Part shown: positions 47,526 through 58,378 of the stretch, piece after piece | Position numbering within the stretch: the first letter of the stretch is position 1 | Layout: every line of letters begins with the position of its first letter | From: Petunia secreta | Taxonomy: Eukaryota > Streptophyta > Magnoliopsida > Solanales > Solanaceae | Direction of reading: 5' to 3' | NCBI GenBank assembly: GCA_029990175.1 | Contig: JARKIP010000053.1 | Span: 13,286,001 to 13,350,000 of the forward strand | Length of the DNA: 64,000 nucleotides | The notes under the pieces: model-generated | The model's input: the letters and a program-made list of their open reading frames with translations, nothing else | Databases searched by the model: none | Told to the model about the DNA's origin: nothing | Position numbers and translations under genes: made by a program

Positions 47526-50500
47526 TTCACCTCCACTTAAACTCTCGTTCGTCCTCGAACGAGCCTAAGTCTAAAGAAAAATTCGCACAGATAATAAAAG
47601 ATCTTACACGATATTCATAAGCTACTCCACGGATATTATCTCATGAATGCAGAATCAGAATTATAACACGAACACAGAACTCTTGGAATAAAACATATCT
47701 GGATAATATGATAACACCATTGCCCAGCTTATTTTAACTAAGTTGATCCTTCCTTGATCACGAGAGGAGAGTTCTACATTTTCAAAATAAAGATACACGA
47801 AACTCTTGATGGATAATCATGATTCCGCCGGCAAATCACCTCGTCGATATTCTTTACGATATAGAACAAGTCAATGGAACTAAGAATTAGCTCACGCTTG
47901 AACAACGCCTTAGGGATTTAATATTAGGATTCGATATCAATTGGAGGAAGACTCCTCCACTTAGAGCATAAACTCATATAGCTAATTTGAATAGAAATAG
48001 AAATCCTCGCACAGTCTGTTGGACTAAGAAAGACTTAGCTAAAAACAGAACGCGACTCTGAGCTACCAAATTACCCTCTTGAGTTGTCAAACAGTTGCAA
48101 CTCGCGATTTTACTACTCTCAAACCTTTTCCACAAGCACCACCACTCGATAGCTCAATTCATGAGTCGGATGACACTCTCCATTACATTTAGTAGCCTTG
48201 AAACACATTTATGTGCTTACCCGCTACCTTAATGCATACTCTAGCTCAACATAAGGAACATCACAAGCGACTACTAACTGCCCAAGCTCACTATTCCCGG
48301 ACGAGGAAGAAGTGGTAACAGACCGATGATAAAAATAATTAGAACTTCAGGAAGCTCATCTTCTTATTTACTTGGCTACCTGAGCTAGACTACTTACGAG
48401 TCAGGCTAGCCAAAGAATCGCAATTGAAGAAATAGACACTAAATAAGCTTTATGGAATAACATCTATACCAATTTAACCTTCCTATAAGAAGGAAACTCT
48501 GAGAATTTACCAGAAACCCTTTTATAATTAAGACAAGCTCATGGAATAACATGACTCTACAAGCATCTTGAACAAAAGGAAGGCACATAAGTTGCATATT
48601 ACTTACTTATCACTTTACACCGGAAGAAATGAAAACACTTTCTGATGGTGATGAATTAAGATCTCATTATCCTACCAACATTGAATTCCGACGAGAGAGG
48701 TAAACTGACTTGACATAATAACAGAATGTGGCACAATAAGATGCCAAGTAGAAAATACCGCCACTCACTCCCAATCTCTCACATTTAAACCTAGTAAGTC
48801 TCACAAATGCCAGAAATAAATCATACTAGAAGCTCGCCCCTCTACCGCAACCGATTCTTAATAGAAACAATATCCAAGGAAACCATGGAACATGATATGA
48901 CAGACCATCTCTAGATCGATCGGAAGAGTCAAATCTTACTCACATATAAGGGAAGAAGAAACACATGGGTGTACTAAATCGGATACCTCAGTATCCTGCC
49001 AGACTGGCAGTTCATTGAACTGCCTCTATATCTGAGGTGAGCCATTACCCTTTTAATCACCTTCTGAAGAACCACTTCCACCACGCTCTCGACCTCTACT
49101 GAATGGTGGCATTTTCTGGTTGATTGAGATCTAAATAATATCCCCTTGTGACTACGCAGCTGACCCGAAAAAGGATGACTGCCTACTTGCCGGAGTAAGG
49201 GAAAACTCATCAAAGGATAACCAGACTCACGACAATTATAACACCTTTTCGACTAAAAATAGAAGCAGGAAAGATTGTTAATAGCTGTAAAGAAAAGATT
49301 GAATCTGATCTTGACGAGCTACTGGCGCACTCTAAGAATCGCGTGACAGAAGCTGAGATAATCTAGAAGGCGACCTCCCAAAATAATCAGAACTTTTACC
49401 TCCAAATGAAGTACCATGGTTGCCTACCAGGGCCACGGAATTTCTTGCTCTCTCGCTCTAACTCTTCCCCCTCTAACTTGTGGTATGCCTAATACCTTCG
49501 AGCAATATCAACAACGACATCAACTGAAATCTCGACCTCAATCTCTCGAGCCATGTGGGATCTCAAGGAAAAAAAGAAAGGTCATCAATAAATCATTGAA
49601 TCTCTCGAAAGGCTCATGGACTAGTTCTAATGCATATTCAGCCATTCTATATAATTCAATCTCATATTCTGAAACACCAACAGGCTAACCGACAGGCTAC
49701 CCTCTCCAATCTACTCAAACTGGCAACACTTTTCATCTCGCTCGCTACTCGATAGGAACCTTTCCATGAATCTAGAAGAAAAACCAAACCAAGTCAGCTA
49801 ATAAGAGAGCGGCCCACCAATTCAAGGCTGGACCCTGAAACTGGAAAGCAAAATAATCAACACAGTGCCGCTCGATATAATCAAAAGCCTGAAGGATACA
49901 GATACCCTGACATCATTTTAAAAAAAAATATTCACGGGGTATATCTGATGCATTGCTTAAGAATATCGGAAGGTTCAACTGCGTAAAATAATGCAACCTC
50001 TTTGGGCACGCGGACCGAACTATTACCTCGGCTGGCTAACAAGTCAGAACAATTGGTGGCGCAAAACATACTGCCTCTGGAACATAATTTACTGGGGCAA
50101 CATCAGGAACTGGAAAAAGAGCTCTCTAAGTCCGAACATCTGCATATACGGCGGCCTGATAAGTTGCCTAGCGAATAATAGGTTCTTGCGGTATCTTCGT
50201 CGCTAAAATTCTCGTAAAAGCATCGTAGAGAGCCAAGGGAACCACAAGGCCCTGCTCCCTTGCCTATCACGAGCTTGTACAGCTAGGGCTTCCGTAACTA
50301 GATTGCCAACACGATCCACAACTCTCGGGGCTTGAGTAGCTCTAGCCCAAGGCTAGACTACTTCGTCCTGAACTCCTACCGTTTGCTGATTTGTCACACG
50401 AGGCTGCACAATTACCATAAACGAATTAACGAAAATACTTTTGCATCCTAAACCGACGCACGATCAGAAAAGAAGGAATTAAAACGTCCTAAATGCAATT

Positions 50501-50603
50501 ATAGCCTCTCGTAGATAAGTACGGACGTCTACGTACCTATCAACGAGACTCTACTAGACACTGTCTTAGTCTGGATAGACTCTAAACTGGGCTCTGATAC
50601 CAA
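47526..50603 (-). pseudogene. Internal region of gypsy element D: decayed gag, no 5' LTR
   Basis: On the minus strand it starts with the tRNA-Met primer site TTGGTATCAGAGCCC (50589-50603). It continues with sequence shared with 37125-37242, then gag traces with many stops (around 50210-50350: VGNLVTEALAVQARDRE and YDAFTRILATKIPQEP; around 49800-49870: GPALNWWAA-like residues). It ends at the polypurine tract of LTR D. Only about 3 kb long and without RT or integrase motifs, so it is internally deleted or decayed beyond recognition. Its 5' LTR is absent: viral DNA starts exactly where the LTR should end. Confidence 0.65.
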
Positions 50604-50738
50604 CCATTGGGGCAATAAAACTTCGCGGAAAACATATTTATGAAATTAAAAGATTAATAATTAAATTAAATCTAATAATTAAAATAAATATTGAAAATAT
50701 TTAATTGAACAGAAGACTTACTATTAAAATCAGAACTG

Positions 50739-50744
50739 TTTATT
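50739..50744 (-). terminator. Viral poly(A) signal
   Basis: AATAAA on the minus strand about 105 nt downstream of the TATA box. Pararetroviruses carry the signal inside the terminally repeated part of the pregenomic RNA, which fits this position. Confidence 0.5.
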
Positions 50745-50845
50745 GGACTTCAAAGAACATTTGTTTACAGAGAGAGTAATACAGAGAGAGTAGGCAATAT
50801 TTCGAAGGGGATTTTTCGAGTGATGCCTTCCTTCTGATTTCTATT

Positions 50846-50857
50846 CCTATTTATAGC
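50846..50857 (-). promoter_or_regulatory. Pregenomic RNA promoter TATA box, copy 1
   Basis: GCTATAAATAGG on the minus strand, about 160 nt after the ORF4 stop and upstream of the poly(A) signal and the primer-site junction. This is the position of the 35S-type promoter of caulimovirids. Copy 2 has lost this region; copy 3 ends before it. Confidence 0.6.
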
Positions 50858-51017
50858 TGCTAATAATACTATTCTCCTTTACAGGTGGAGAGCTATTAAC
50901 GGGGAATCTTTATCTTTTATAAAGTAAGATAAGATTTACATTATTGCTGATAATGGGTTTCTGTCAGGAATCTTATCTTCACAAAAGTAAAGTAAGATCT
51001 ATTTGTCGTCTTCTTCT

Positions 51018-52211
51018 TTAAAATTCGGTGAGATATGCTTGAGCAATCCCGTGTGGGTTCTCCATATCTCCATTATCTTCTGCTGATGCTGTTGATGATG
51101 CAGTATCCAATAATTCAGTAATTTGAGCTATTTCATTGCCGTTTGCTTGGTCTAAATTTGCCAAGGCCTGTTGAAGTTTCCTTTTCAATGCTTCTTTGGA
51201 TAATCTGTTAGCTGATTCGGTCTTTATCTGACTTTGTACCTGTTTGTTTTTAGGGGTCCATCCCTTGATTTTAATAGTCTTAACAAGGTATCTGACCTTG
51301 TATAGTACTTCAATGTTAAATTCCCAACTGATAATGTAGGACACTCTTTTTGCCACAAAGAATTTACATAATTGTATATATTCTGGTAATGCCGCTAATT
51401 CTTCATTTTCTTTTTGATAATTTGTGCGTAGCTGTTTGAAAGAAGGTGATAATACTCTTTCATCTGCTCCGAATATACTCCACCATTCATAGAACCATCT
51501 GGGAATGGGATTTGTTGAAATCTGTTCACAGAACTTGACAAACCATGAATGGCTGCCAGGTCTTAAATATATAAAGTTAATCCATGCGTTTTTATAGTCA
51601 TAAAAATTGTAACTTGATATTTTAAAATTAACTGGTAATGGGAATTGGATTGGCGTGTGTAGATGATCTACTGGCCAGTCCGCAGGGCTTAAAATCTTTT
51701 TTATAGTAAACTTGGAGTATCGAATACTCCTCGGATCATTTTTGTCTGCTAATTCATTCTCGATTTCTATTGAATTTGTTGCTATTAATATGGCCTCATA
51801 AAACTCTCTTGTTTTATAAGGGTTATCGGTTTCTATGTAATTTCTGTCTGAGTAGCAGGTCTTGATAATTTCTGTAATTCGTTTTTCAACGAACTTTCTT
51901 TCAATGGCAATAACTGGTATCTGTTGACTATTTATCCAATCGAATTTCTGAGGGTTTGCTGTTGAAGAGCTTGCTGCTTGTTCATGTTTGATAGGAGGCT
52001 GTACCGCCTCAGAGTAACTGTTTATACTTTTCTTGGCATAACTATTTAATGACTGTTTCGAAGTTCCGGATATTGTTTCCTTCTTTACCGGGGTTGGAGG
52101 AGGTAATTGAGGAAATTCTGCTAGGGCTGTATATCTGTTTATGTGTGGGTTCTGGTTATGGTGCTGCTCCATGAATTGCCTTGGGGGCCTTACTGGAAAT
52201 AAGGGCCGCAT
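51018..52211 (-). CDS. Viral ORF4, position of transactivator/inclusion protein, intact
   Basis: 397-residue open frame without stops, beginning 56 nt before the end of the polyprotein frame in another phase. Residues 1-70 are Pro-, Gln- and Ser-rich. The middle has a conserved aromatic core (FKISSYNFYDYKNAWINFIY, IPRWFYEWWSIFGADERVL). The C-terminal third has a Lys/Ala/Leu-rich helix (LSKEALKRKLQQALANLDQA) and an acidic tail. In caulimovirids the last ORF usually encodes the translation transactivator. I assign this by position and did not recognise a diagnostic TAV motif, so the function is tentative. This is the only copy in the window. Confidence 0.65.
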   Translation of the reverse strand: MRPLFPVRPPRQFMEQHHNQNPHINRYTALAEFPQLPPPTPVKKETISGTSKQSLNSYAKKSINSYSEAVQPPIKHEQAASSSTANPQKFDWINSQQIPVIAIERKFVEKRITEIIKTCYSDRNYIETDNPYKTREFYEAILIATNSIEIENELADKNDPRSIRYSKFTIKKILSPADWPVDHLHTPIQFPLPVNFKISSYNFYDYKNAWINFIYLRPGSHSWFVKFCEQISTNPIPRWFYEWWSIFGADERVLSPSFKQLRTNYQKENEELAALPEYIQLCKFFVAKRVSYIISWEFNIEVLYKVRYLVKTIKIKGWTPKNKQVQSQIKTESANRLSKEALKRKLQQALANLDQANGNEIAQITELLDTASSTASAEDNGDMENPHGIAQAYLTEF

Positions 52212-55200
52212 GATTTTTCTGTAAGAATTCTCTGGTTAAAAAATCTGGAAGACTATTGTCTTCTCCTTTAATAAATTCTATTTGAAAATCAAAGCTGGAT
52301 AATAAAGCTTGCCATCTGGCAAATATTTGTTTTGAAACTAAATTTTTAACATCTTTTTGCAAAACATCTTTTGCTGCTTTACAGTCGACTCTTAAAAGAA
52401 ATTCTTTGTTTATCAGATCATCTTGAAATTTAGTTATACATAAAACTATTGATAAAATTTCTTTTTTTATAGTACTATAATTTTTTTGAGTTCCGTTCCA
52501 TATGCCAGAGCAGTATCGGACTAATTGTTCAGACTCTTTTGGAGAGAGACGCTGTTTAAGAATTCCTCCGAAACCTATTTCAGAGGCATCGGTTTCAACA
52601 ATCATAAAGGCATCCGGATGTGGTATGCCTAGACATGGAAGTTTTTGAACAATTCTTTTGACTTTTTGGACTGTTTGTGTTTGTTCTTGGCTCCAAGGGA
52701 TTGGATTTTTCCTAAGACGCTGATAAAGGGGTTCACATATTTGTCTAAGATTTGGAATAAAATCTGAGACATAGTTGAGGCTTCCTAAAAATCTTTGTAA
52801 CTGAGTTTTATCTGTTAAAACATCTGGAAATTTTGTAGAGAATTCTATGGCTCTATAAATTGGTTTATACATGCCTTGAGATAAGTCATGTCCTAAAAAT
52901 CTGATAGAGGTTTGAAATAGTTTGATCTTTTTGGCACTCACTACCAGCCCATTTTTCTTAATAATATTAAGAAATATCTTTAAATGCTTAAAATGTTGAT
53001 CTATATTTTCTGAAAATATTAATACGTCATCTATGTAAACTATTGAGAATGAACTATATGGATTAAATATATTATTCATTATATTTTGAAATTCTGATGG
53101 GGCATTTTTTAACCCAAAAGGCATAACATTCCATTCATATTGGCCAAAGGGCACATTAAATGCTGTTTTATACTTATCCCTTTCATCTATTTGGATTTGC
53201 CAAAATCCTGATTTCATATCAAATTTACTATATATTTTAGCCTTATACGTTCTTTTTAATAAATCTCTTTTATTTGGAATTGGATATCGTATCCATCTTA
53301 ATACTTTGTTTAAAGGTTTATAATTTATAACTAATCTTGGAGCTCCTCTTTCTCGTTCAGCATTGTTATTAACATAAAATGCGGAACAACTCTAAGGTGA
53401 TTTAGAGGGACGAATTATTTTCTTTTCTAATAATTCATTAATTTCCTTTTTACAATATTCCATTAATTCTTGGTTCATTTGAATTGGTCTAGCCTTAGTG
53501 GGGATAGATCCATCTTCAAATCCTTCTATATATGGTAATCGTACTATATGCCTTTTTCTTTCCCAAAAGGCATTAGGTAGATCTGAACAAACTTCAGATT
53601 CTATTTCTTTTTGGGCTTGTAGTATTTTATCTTGAATTAATTTATCTTTAAGCTGGTCCTCTATTTTAACAATTTTAATTTCATCTTTTATGTAGTTTAT
53701 TTGATTTTTTATCATTTGTATTTTATAGATACTTCTTTCTTTTAGAGTATCTATTTCTCTTTGTTTTGGACCATTTAGGAAATAAAATATTATTTCTTTA
53801 CCAAGATTATTGGTAGTAATACCTGTTGTATTCACTGTAAAAGGAGATATCTGAGTTAAAAAGGGAGTTCCTAATATGACTTCTTCATTTAATTCTTTTA
53901 TTAGAATAAATGTATTTTTAAAGCATATGTTATTATTACATATATGTGCATTAGATAATTTATATTTTATTTTAAGTTTTTCTCCTGATGCAGAGAATAA
54001 TTTTGCTGATGTTTTATCACAATATTGTGTTGGAATCAATCCTTCTACTATACAATTTTGGTCAGCACCAGAGTCTAGTAAAGCTACTGTCTGGATACTG
54101 TATTCATTATTTATGACTAATTTTATTGGTACATACTATTTTTGAGACTTAATTTTAGAGATAGCCAAGACTCCTAATTCGTCGTCTTGTGCTTCTATTT
54201 GTTTAGTATTTGAACTTTCTCCTATTATTTTAGAATTTAACTCCTTTTGAGTTTCTTGAATTAATTCTAGAGCAAGGTTTTCTTCCTCTATTTTATTAAC
54301 TTTTTGTTTTAAAATGTTAACTTCTTGTTTTAATGTTGCTAATTCTGCATAAAGATCTGATATAGATATTTTTTCTTCTTTTTTATCAAATTTTTGTAGA
54401 ATATTTTTCATACTAAAATGATTGGATATGTTAGGTTTATTTGATTCTCTACTTAAGACTATATCTTTTAATTTTAAAAGATATTCTCTTTTAATTTCTT
54501 CATCCTTTATTTGATCTATTAGATCAAAGAAGAATTCTTTATTTTCATTTGATATGACTTTTATTGAACCTGTCCCGCAGGTACATAATCCTCTAGGACA
54601 ATCACACTCTGATTCGGAAGTGTAACTATCACTAGACTCATATGCTATATTAATTTGTTCATCATCACTTATGCTATCCGTGGATGAACTTTCTTCTTCA
54701 CTATTATCATTTTCGTCTAGTATAGCATATATTTTATTCTTAATGTCTTCATCTAATTCTAAACTATTAATCTTATTTTTCTTCTTTGTCTTGACTCTAC
54801 AATCATTTGCTTTATGGCCTTGTTTTCCACAATTGTAGCATCTTTCTTTAAAAGAAGGTTGCTTATTTTGACTTGCATTTTTTGGATTTTTCTTCTTGTA
54901 TCTTTTGGAAGATTTTCTTTTATAATTATTATTATTAGCACTTTTGTCTTTTCTATTTATCCTTTTGGATCTTTTTGTTGCCTCGGTAGACGGGGCAGTT
55001 ATCTTAGCATAACCAAAATCACTACAGAAATTTCCTAATTCTTTCTTAGTGATTTTATAATCTCTTTTTAACTGATTTTTTAATTTCATATCAGTACATA
55101 GTTCTAAAGCTGTTATGTTAATAAAGCTTACTATATCACCATAGGTTAATCCGTCATAAGGTATTTCACCGTTAAATCTATCTTTTATTTTTTGTCTAAC

Positions 55201-57564
55201 TTTATCTGCAAATAAATGTGGTAGTCCACTTATAAATTTTTCTTTCCAATAACTATGATTACAATCTTCTCTAATCATTACTTTATTTAGAAATATGTCT
55301 TTATACCATTTAAAATCATGTAATTTTGGACATGATAAATTAGATAATATTTCTAAGCTTCTATCTTTAAATACTTTTGGTTCTCCAATAAAGTGTTTAA
55401 TTATGGCATATAATAAAGTGTTTATGGCATCTTCACGTACTTGTTCTTCTATTATTTGATTAGTACTACTACCTTCTTGTTTAACTATTTTTATGATTGT
55501 AGTAGCATTAAGGACAGTTTCTCTATCTTTATCCGACAGATAGTTGTCCCACCAATTTTTTAACATTCCTGTAAATCCGTAAGAAAGCAGGGTTGCTGCT
55601 TGCTTATCTGTATTACCTTTTATTTTATAGGCCGTTGCTGCTATTCCCATTTCATGTAATCTATTAAGTATTTGATGTTCTGCTTGTCCATCTATATTCC
55701 ATTCAGTTATAGCATCACCTGAGTGAGAACTGAATGATACTAGATGTTCTTCTTCATACTGTATATCAGGAAATGTGGGTTTTTTATAATAATTTTTCTT
55801 ATGATGATAATTAGATCCTAATTTATTTAATTGATTATTTAATTCAGATAAGGTTTTTACCGAATTTTCTTTTTCTTTTGGAATTGTATTTATCGTTACA
55901 GATGATTTTAACCTTTTAGTAATTTCATCTAGAACATCACCTTTTATTTCCAATCCTCCTTTAGGAAGACTAGGGAATTTATCTTTTGACATACTAGGTA
56001 GCCTGAAAATTGGATTTTCTTCAATATTATCTTCAAATTTTATTCTTTTCTCTGGGAATGGTTTAAAAGAAGACTTGCTTCTTGCTTCTTCTACCTGATT
56101 GGCTATGACATGTAGTATTTGATTTGTATAATTATTTTGTTCTATTAATTTATTAATATCTTTGTTTTTAGGTTCTCCTTGGGCATCTATTGATGTTCTT
56201 TTAAAAGGATTTCCTATTACTACTTTATCACCTACTGGTATATTTATTTCTTCTAATGGGGGAATGGTAGATTCTATTATTTTATTACTTTTCGTATACC
56301 ATTTTTTAACTACCATATTTAAAGATTCACAGTTAGCTAATTTTCCTGTATATTCAAACCATTTAAAAAATTCTAAACTACACTTCCATTTTTTCATATC
56401 TTTCATCCATTTATCTCTAAACGATTTCCTCTGTTCTAAAGTGTAATTGTTTCTATACCATTCTCTTTTAATATTATTCTCTGGTTTTACCCAGAGTTGT
56501 TGGAGATATTTTATATCTGGTTCAAATGGTTCTTCTAACGTTATCATTCCTAAGGAATCATTTATTTCACTAAAGGTTGGGCTTGATGGTTGATTGATTA
56601 TGACAGGTTTGTATTCTGGTTGTGGTATTCTTTTACTAAAGTTAACACCTTTTAAATTTTTGCTTATTATGTCTTCTTCCTCCAGGGGACAAGAAGTAGA
56701 TGGCCTTGAAAAGGACATTCTGGAAGATGAAGATGTAGCGTTAAAGGATCTAGATTTTAGGAATTTTAAATCTATTGATCCATCTGTATGTTGTATAACT
56801 TGTTCTATTTGTATAGATTCATCTTCCACTTTTGGTTCCGTGATGGAATCAAAGTGCCATTCATCTTTTGATAAGACTTCATCCCATTTAAGTAATCTTG
56901 GGACAAATATATTATGATGTCTAATATTTGCTTCCATTAACATTGTAACTCCTTTATGAGCTCTACTTGGTTTAGCTTTGGGAGCTAGAGTAGTTTTCAT
57001 TAATTTATAATATACTCTATATATTATAGCTATTTCTCTGGCTTGATGTTTACTATTTAAATGTTTTGTTTTAATATTTAATGTTAGAGTATCTAATATT
57101 GTTGGATCATTAATATCAACTGAGAAATTTGGATAACAATTAAAGTATACTGGCCCATTTGCCATGTTACTTTGTAATACAGCTATTAATGAATCATCAA
57201 AGTTTAAGAATCTATTATCTCTTAATAATAAACATATAGGAATATCTAATCCTAGTCTATGAAGTGGTTTTACAGCCACTTGCACTAGTCCTATATGTAG
57301 GAACTTATAACTTTTTCTATATTTTTATATATCTTTTATAGACAATAGTTGAATTGTTTCAACTGACTGATTTATAGCAATTGTTGATTCACATGTTTTA
57401 ATATTAAATCTATTTATGAAGTCAAATGCTCCGACTTCATATATTTCTTCTAACTTCTCTTTGGGAATATTCCAATTTAACAGATTATTTTCTATTTTTG
57501 ATATTTTATCTATCTCTGTTGATAGGTTTATACTGTTTAATACTGACTGCGATGATCCTTCCAT
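52156..57564 (-). pseudogene. Viral polyprotein frame copy 1: movement protein, coat protein, protease, RT, RNase H; three in-frame stops
   Basis: A single reading phase of about 1,800 codons starting at an ATG one nucleotide after the ORF1 stop. Domains from right to left: 30K-type movement protein (LDIPICLLLRDNRFLNFDDS, 57100-57240); coat region with CCHC zinc knuckle CYNCGKQGHKANDC (54801-54842) after a basic stretch and before an acidic Ser/Glu region; a coiled coil (54220-54400); aspartic protease LLDSGADQNCIV (about 54050-54085); RT with YIDDVLIF (53018-53041); RNase H with VETDASEIGFGG (about 52565-52605). In-frame stops lie at 57325-57327, 54136-54138 and 53392-53394. Where other copies cover these sites they have Glu, Trp and Trp codons. 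Otherwise there are no frameshifts. Confidence 0.85.
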
Positions 57565-57565
57565 T

Positions 57566-57787
57566 TTAATAATGAACTCCTGGACCGTCACAAGCTTTTC
57601 TATAATAACTTTCAGCTATAGGTTTTAACCTAAGTATTTCTGAAATATTATTTTGCATATAATGTAGAAAATCAATATTTCCTGTTAAGAGATATCTATG
57701 TAGATTATCTTTTAAAAGCTTTTCATGGTCATTAATTTCTTTATCAATATTTATCCAGAGTTCTAGATAACCTGGATCCATATTCAT
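57566..57787 (-). CDS. Viral ORF1, copy 1
   Basis: 73-residue open frame (starts MNMDPGYLELWINID, ends GPGVHY) between the leader and the polyprotein. Its stop codon is separated from the polyprotein ATG by one base, so both are probably translated from one polycistronic RNA by reinitiation. I do not recognise a domain. It is rich in charged and Leu/Ile residues, probably helical. The same ORF is present with an unchanged protein in copy 2. Confidence 0.65.
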   Translation of the reverse strand: MNMDPGYLELWINIDKEINDHEKLLKDNLHRYLLTGNIDFLHYMQNNISEILRLKPIAESYYRKACDGPGVHY

Positions 57788-58299
57788 TTTTAAAATATTA
57801 TATTTTTATTTTTATTAAGGAAATCTCTTCTCCAAAGTTTATAATATAGCAGAAGAGTTTCTTCTACGTAAGGATTATCGTTGTTTATTAAATCAGAAAA
57901 ACATATATTCATAAAATAGATATAATAATCATTATCATTATATTTATTAAACCAGTGTTTCATATAATACGGGAGTTAAGTGTTTTTTGTTTTCTTATGG
58001 GGGGGTTATCCTATAGTTAACTCTACTCTTTTCTATTAAGGTGTTTTCTTTATTCAGATTTCCTACGTTCTTATCCTATGTAGCTAAGCGACGGGAACAC
58101 CAATCCGGGTCCGGCCCTACGTCCTCCTAGACTCAACGGGCTAATCCAACGGAACTTTATGGCTTGCCAACGTCTAAACCGGAGATTAATCGGTTACCTC
58201 GACACAAGGATAAGGACTAAGAGATATGAACAAGAAAACAGGCTTAACAGAAAATTTCGAGTTAACAAGGATAACAGATGATTTAGCCGACGATCATAT
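57788..58299 (-). other. Viral leader, copy 1
   Basis: About 510 nt between primer site and ORF1 without a credible gene. The part nearest ORF1 is AT-rich and the part nearest the primer site is GC-richer (CGGGTCCGGCCCTACGTCCT). It includes a short G tract (CCCCCC on the minus strand near 58000). Frames on the opposite strand here are taken as chance. Confidence 0.55.
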
Positions 58300-58313
58300 T
58301 GGCTCTGATACCA
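58300..58313 (-). promoter_or_regulatory. Viral tRNA-Met primer-binding site between copies 1 and 2
   Basis: TGGTATCAGAGCCA on the minus strand, the initiator tRNA-Met complement used by caulimovirids to start reverse transcription. It is flanked on one side by the leader of copy 1 and on the other by the 3' end of copy 2, as in a circular or concatemeric genome. Confidence 0.85.
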
Positions 58314-58378
58314 TTGGGGCAATAAAACTTCGCGGAAAACATATTTATGAAATTAAAAGATTAATAATTAAATTAAAT

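Larger units (their letters stand above)
50604..58313 (-). mobile_element. Endogenous pararetrovirus, copy 1: full genome from primer site to primer site
   Basis: About 7.7 kb of a Caulimoviridae genome read right to left: tRNA-Met primer site (58300-58313), leader, ORF1, long polyprotein frame, ORF4, promoter and poly(A) region, ending just before the next primer site position at 50604. Gene order, size and domain content fit a solendovirus-like virus related to tobacco vein clearing virus and tobacco EPRVs (inference from memory, no search). The polyprotein frame has three in-frame stops, so this copy is not directly expressible as a complete virus. Confidence 0.85.

Noticed and set aside
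56162..56917. + strand frames opposite the viral polyprotein (also at 58743-59498)
   Set aside because: Shadows of the long minus-strand viral frame, duplicated because the virus is duplicated.
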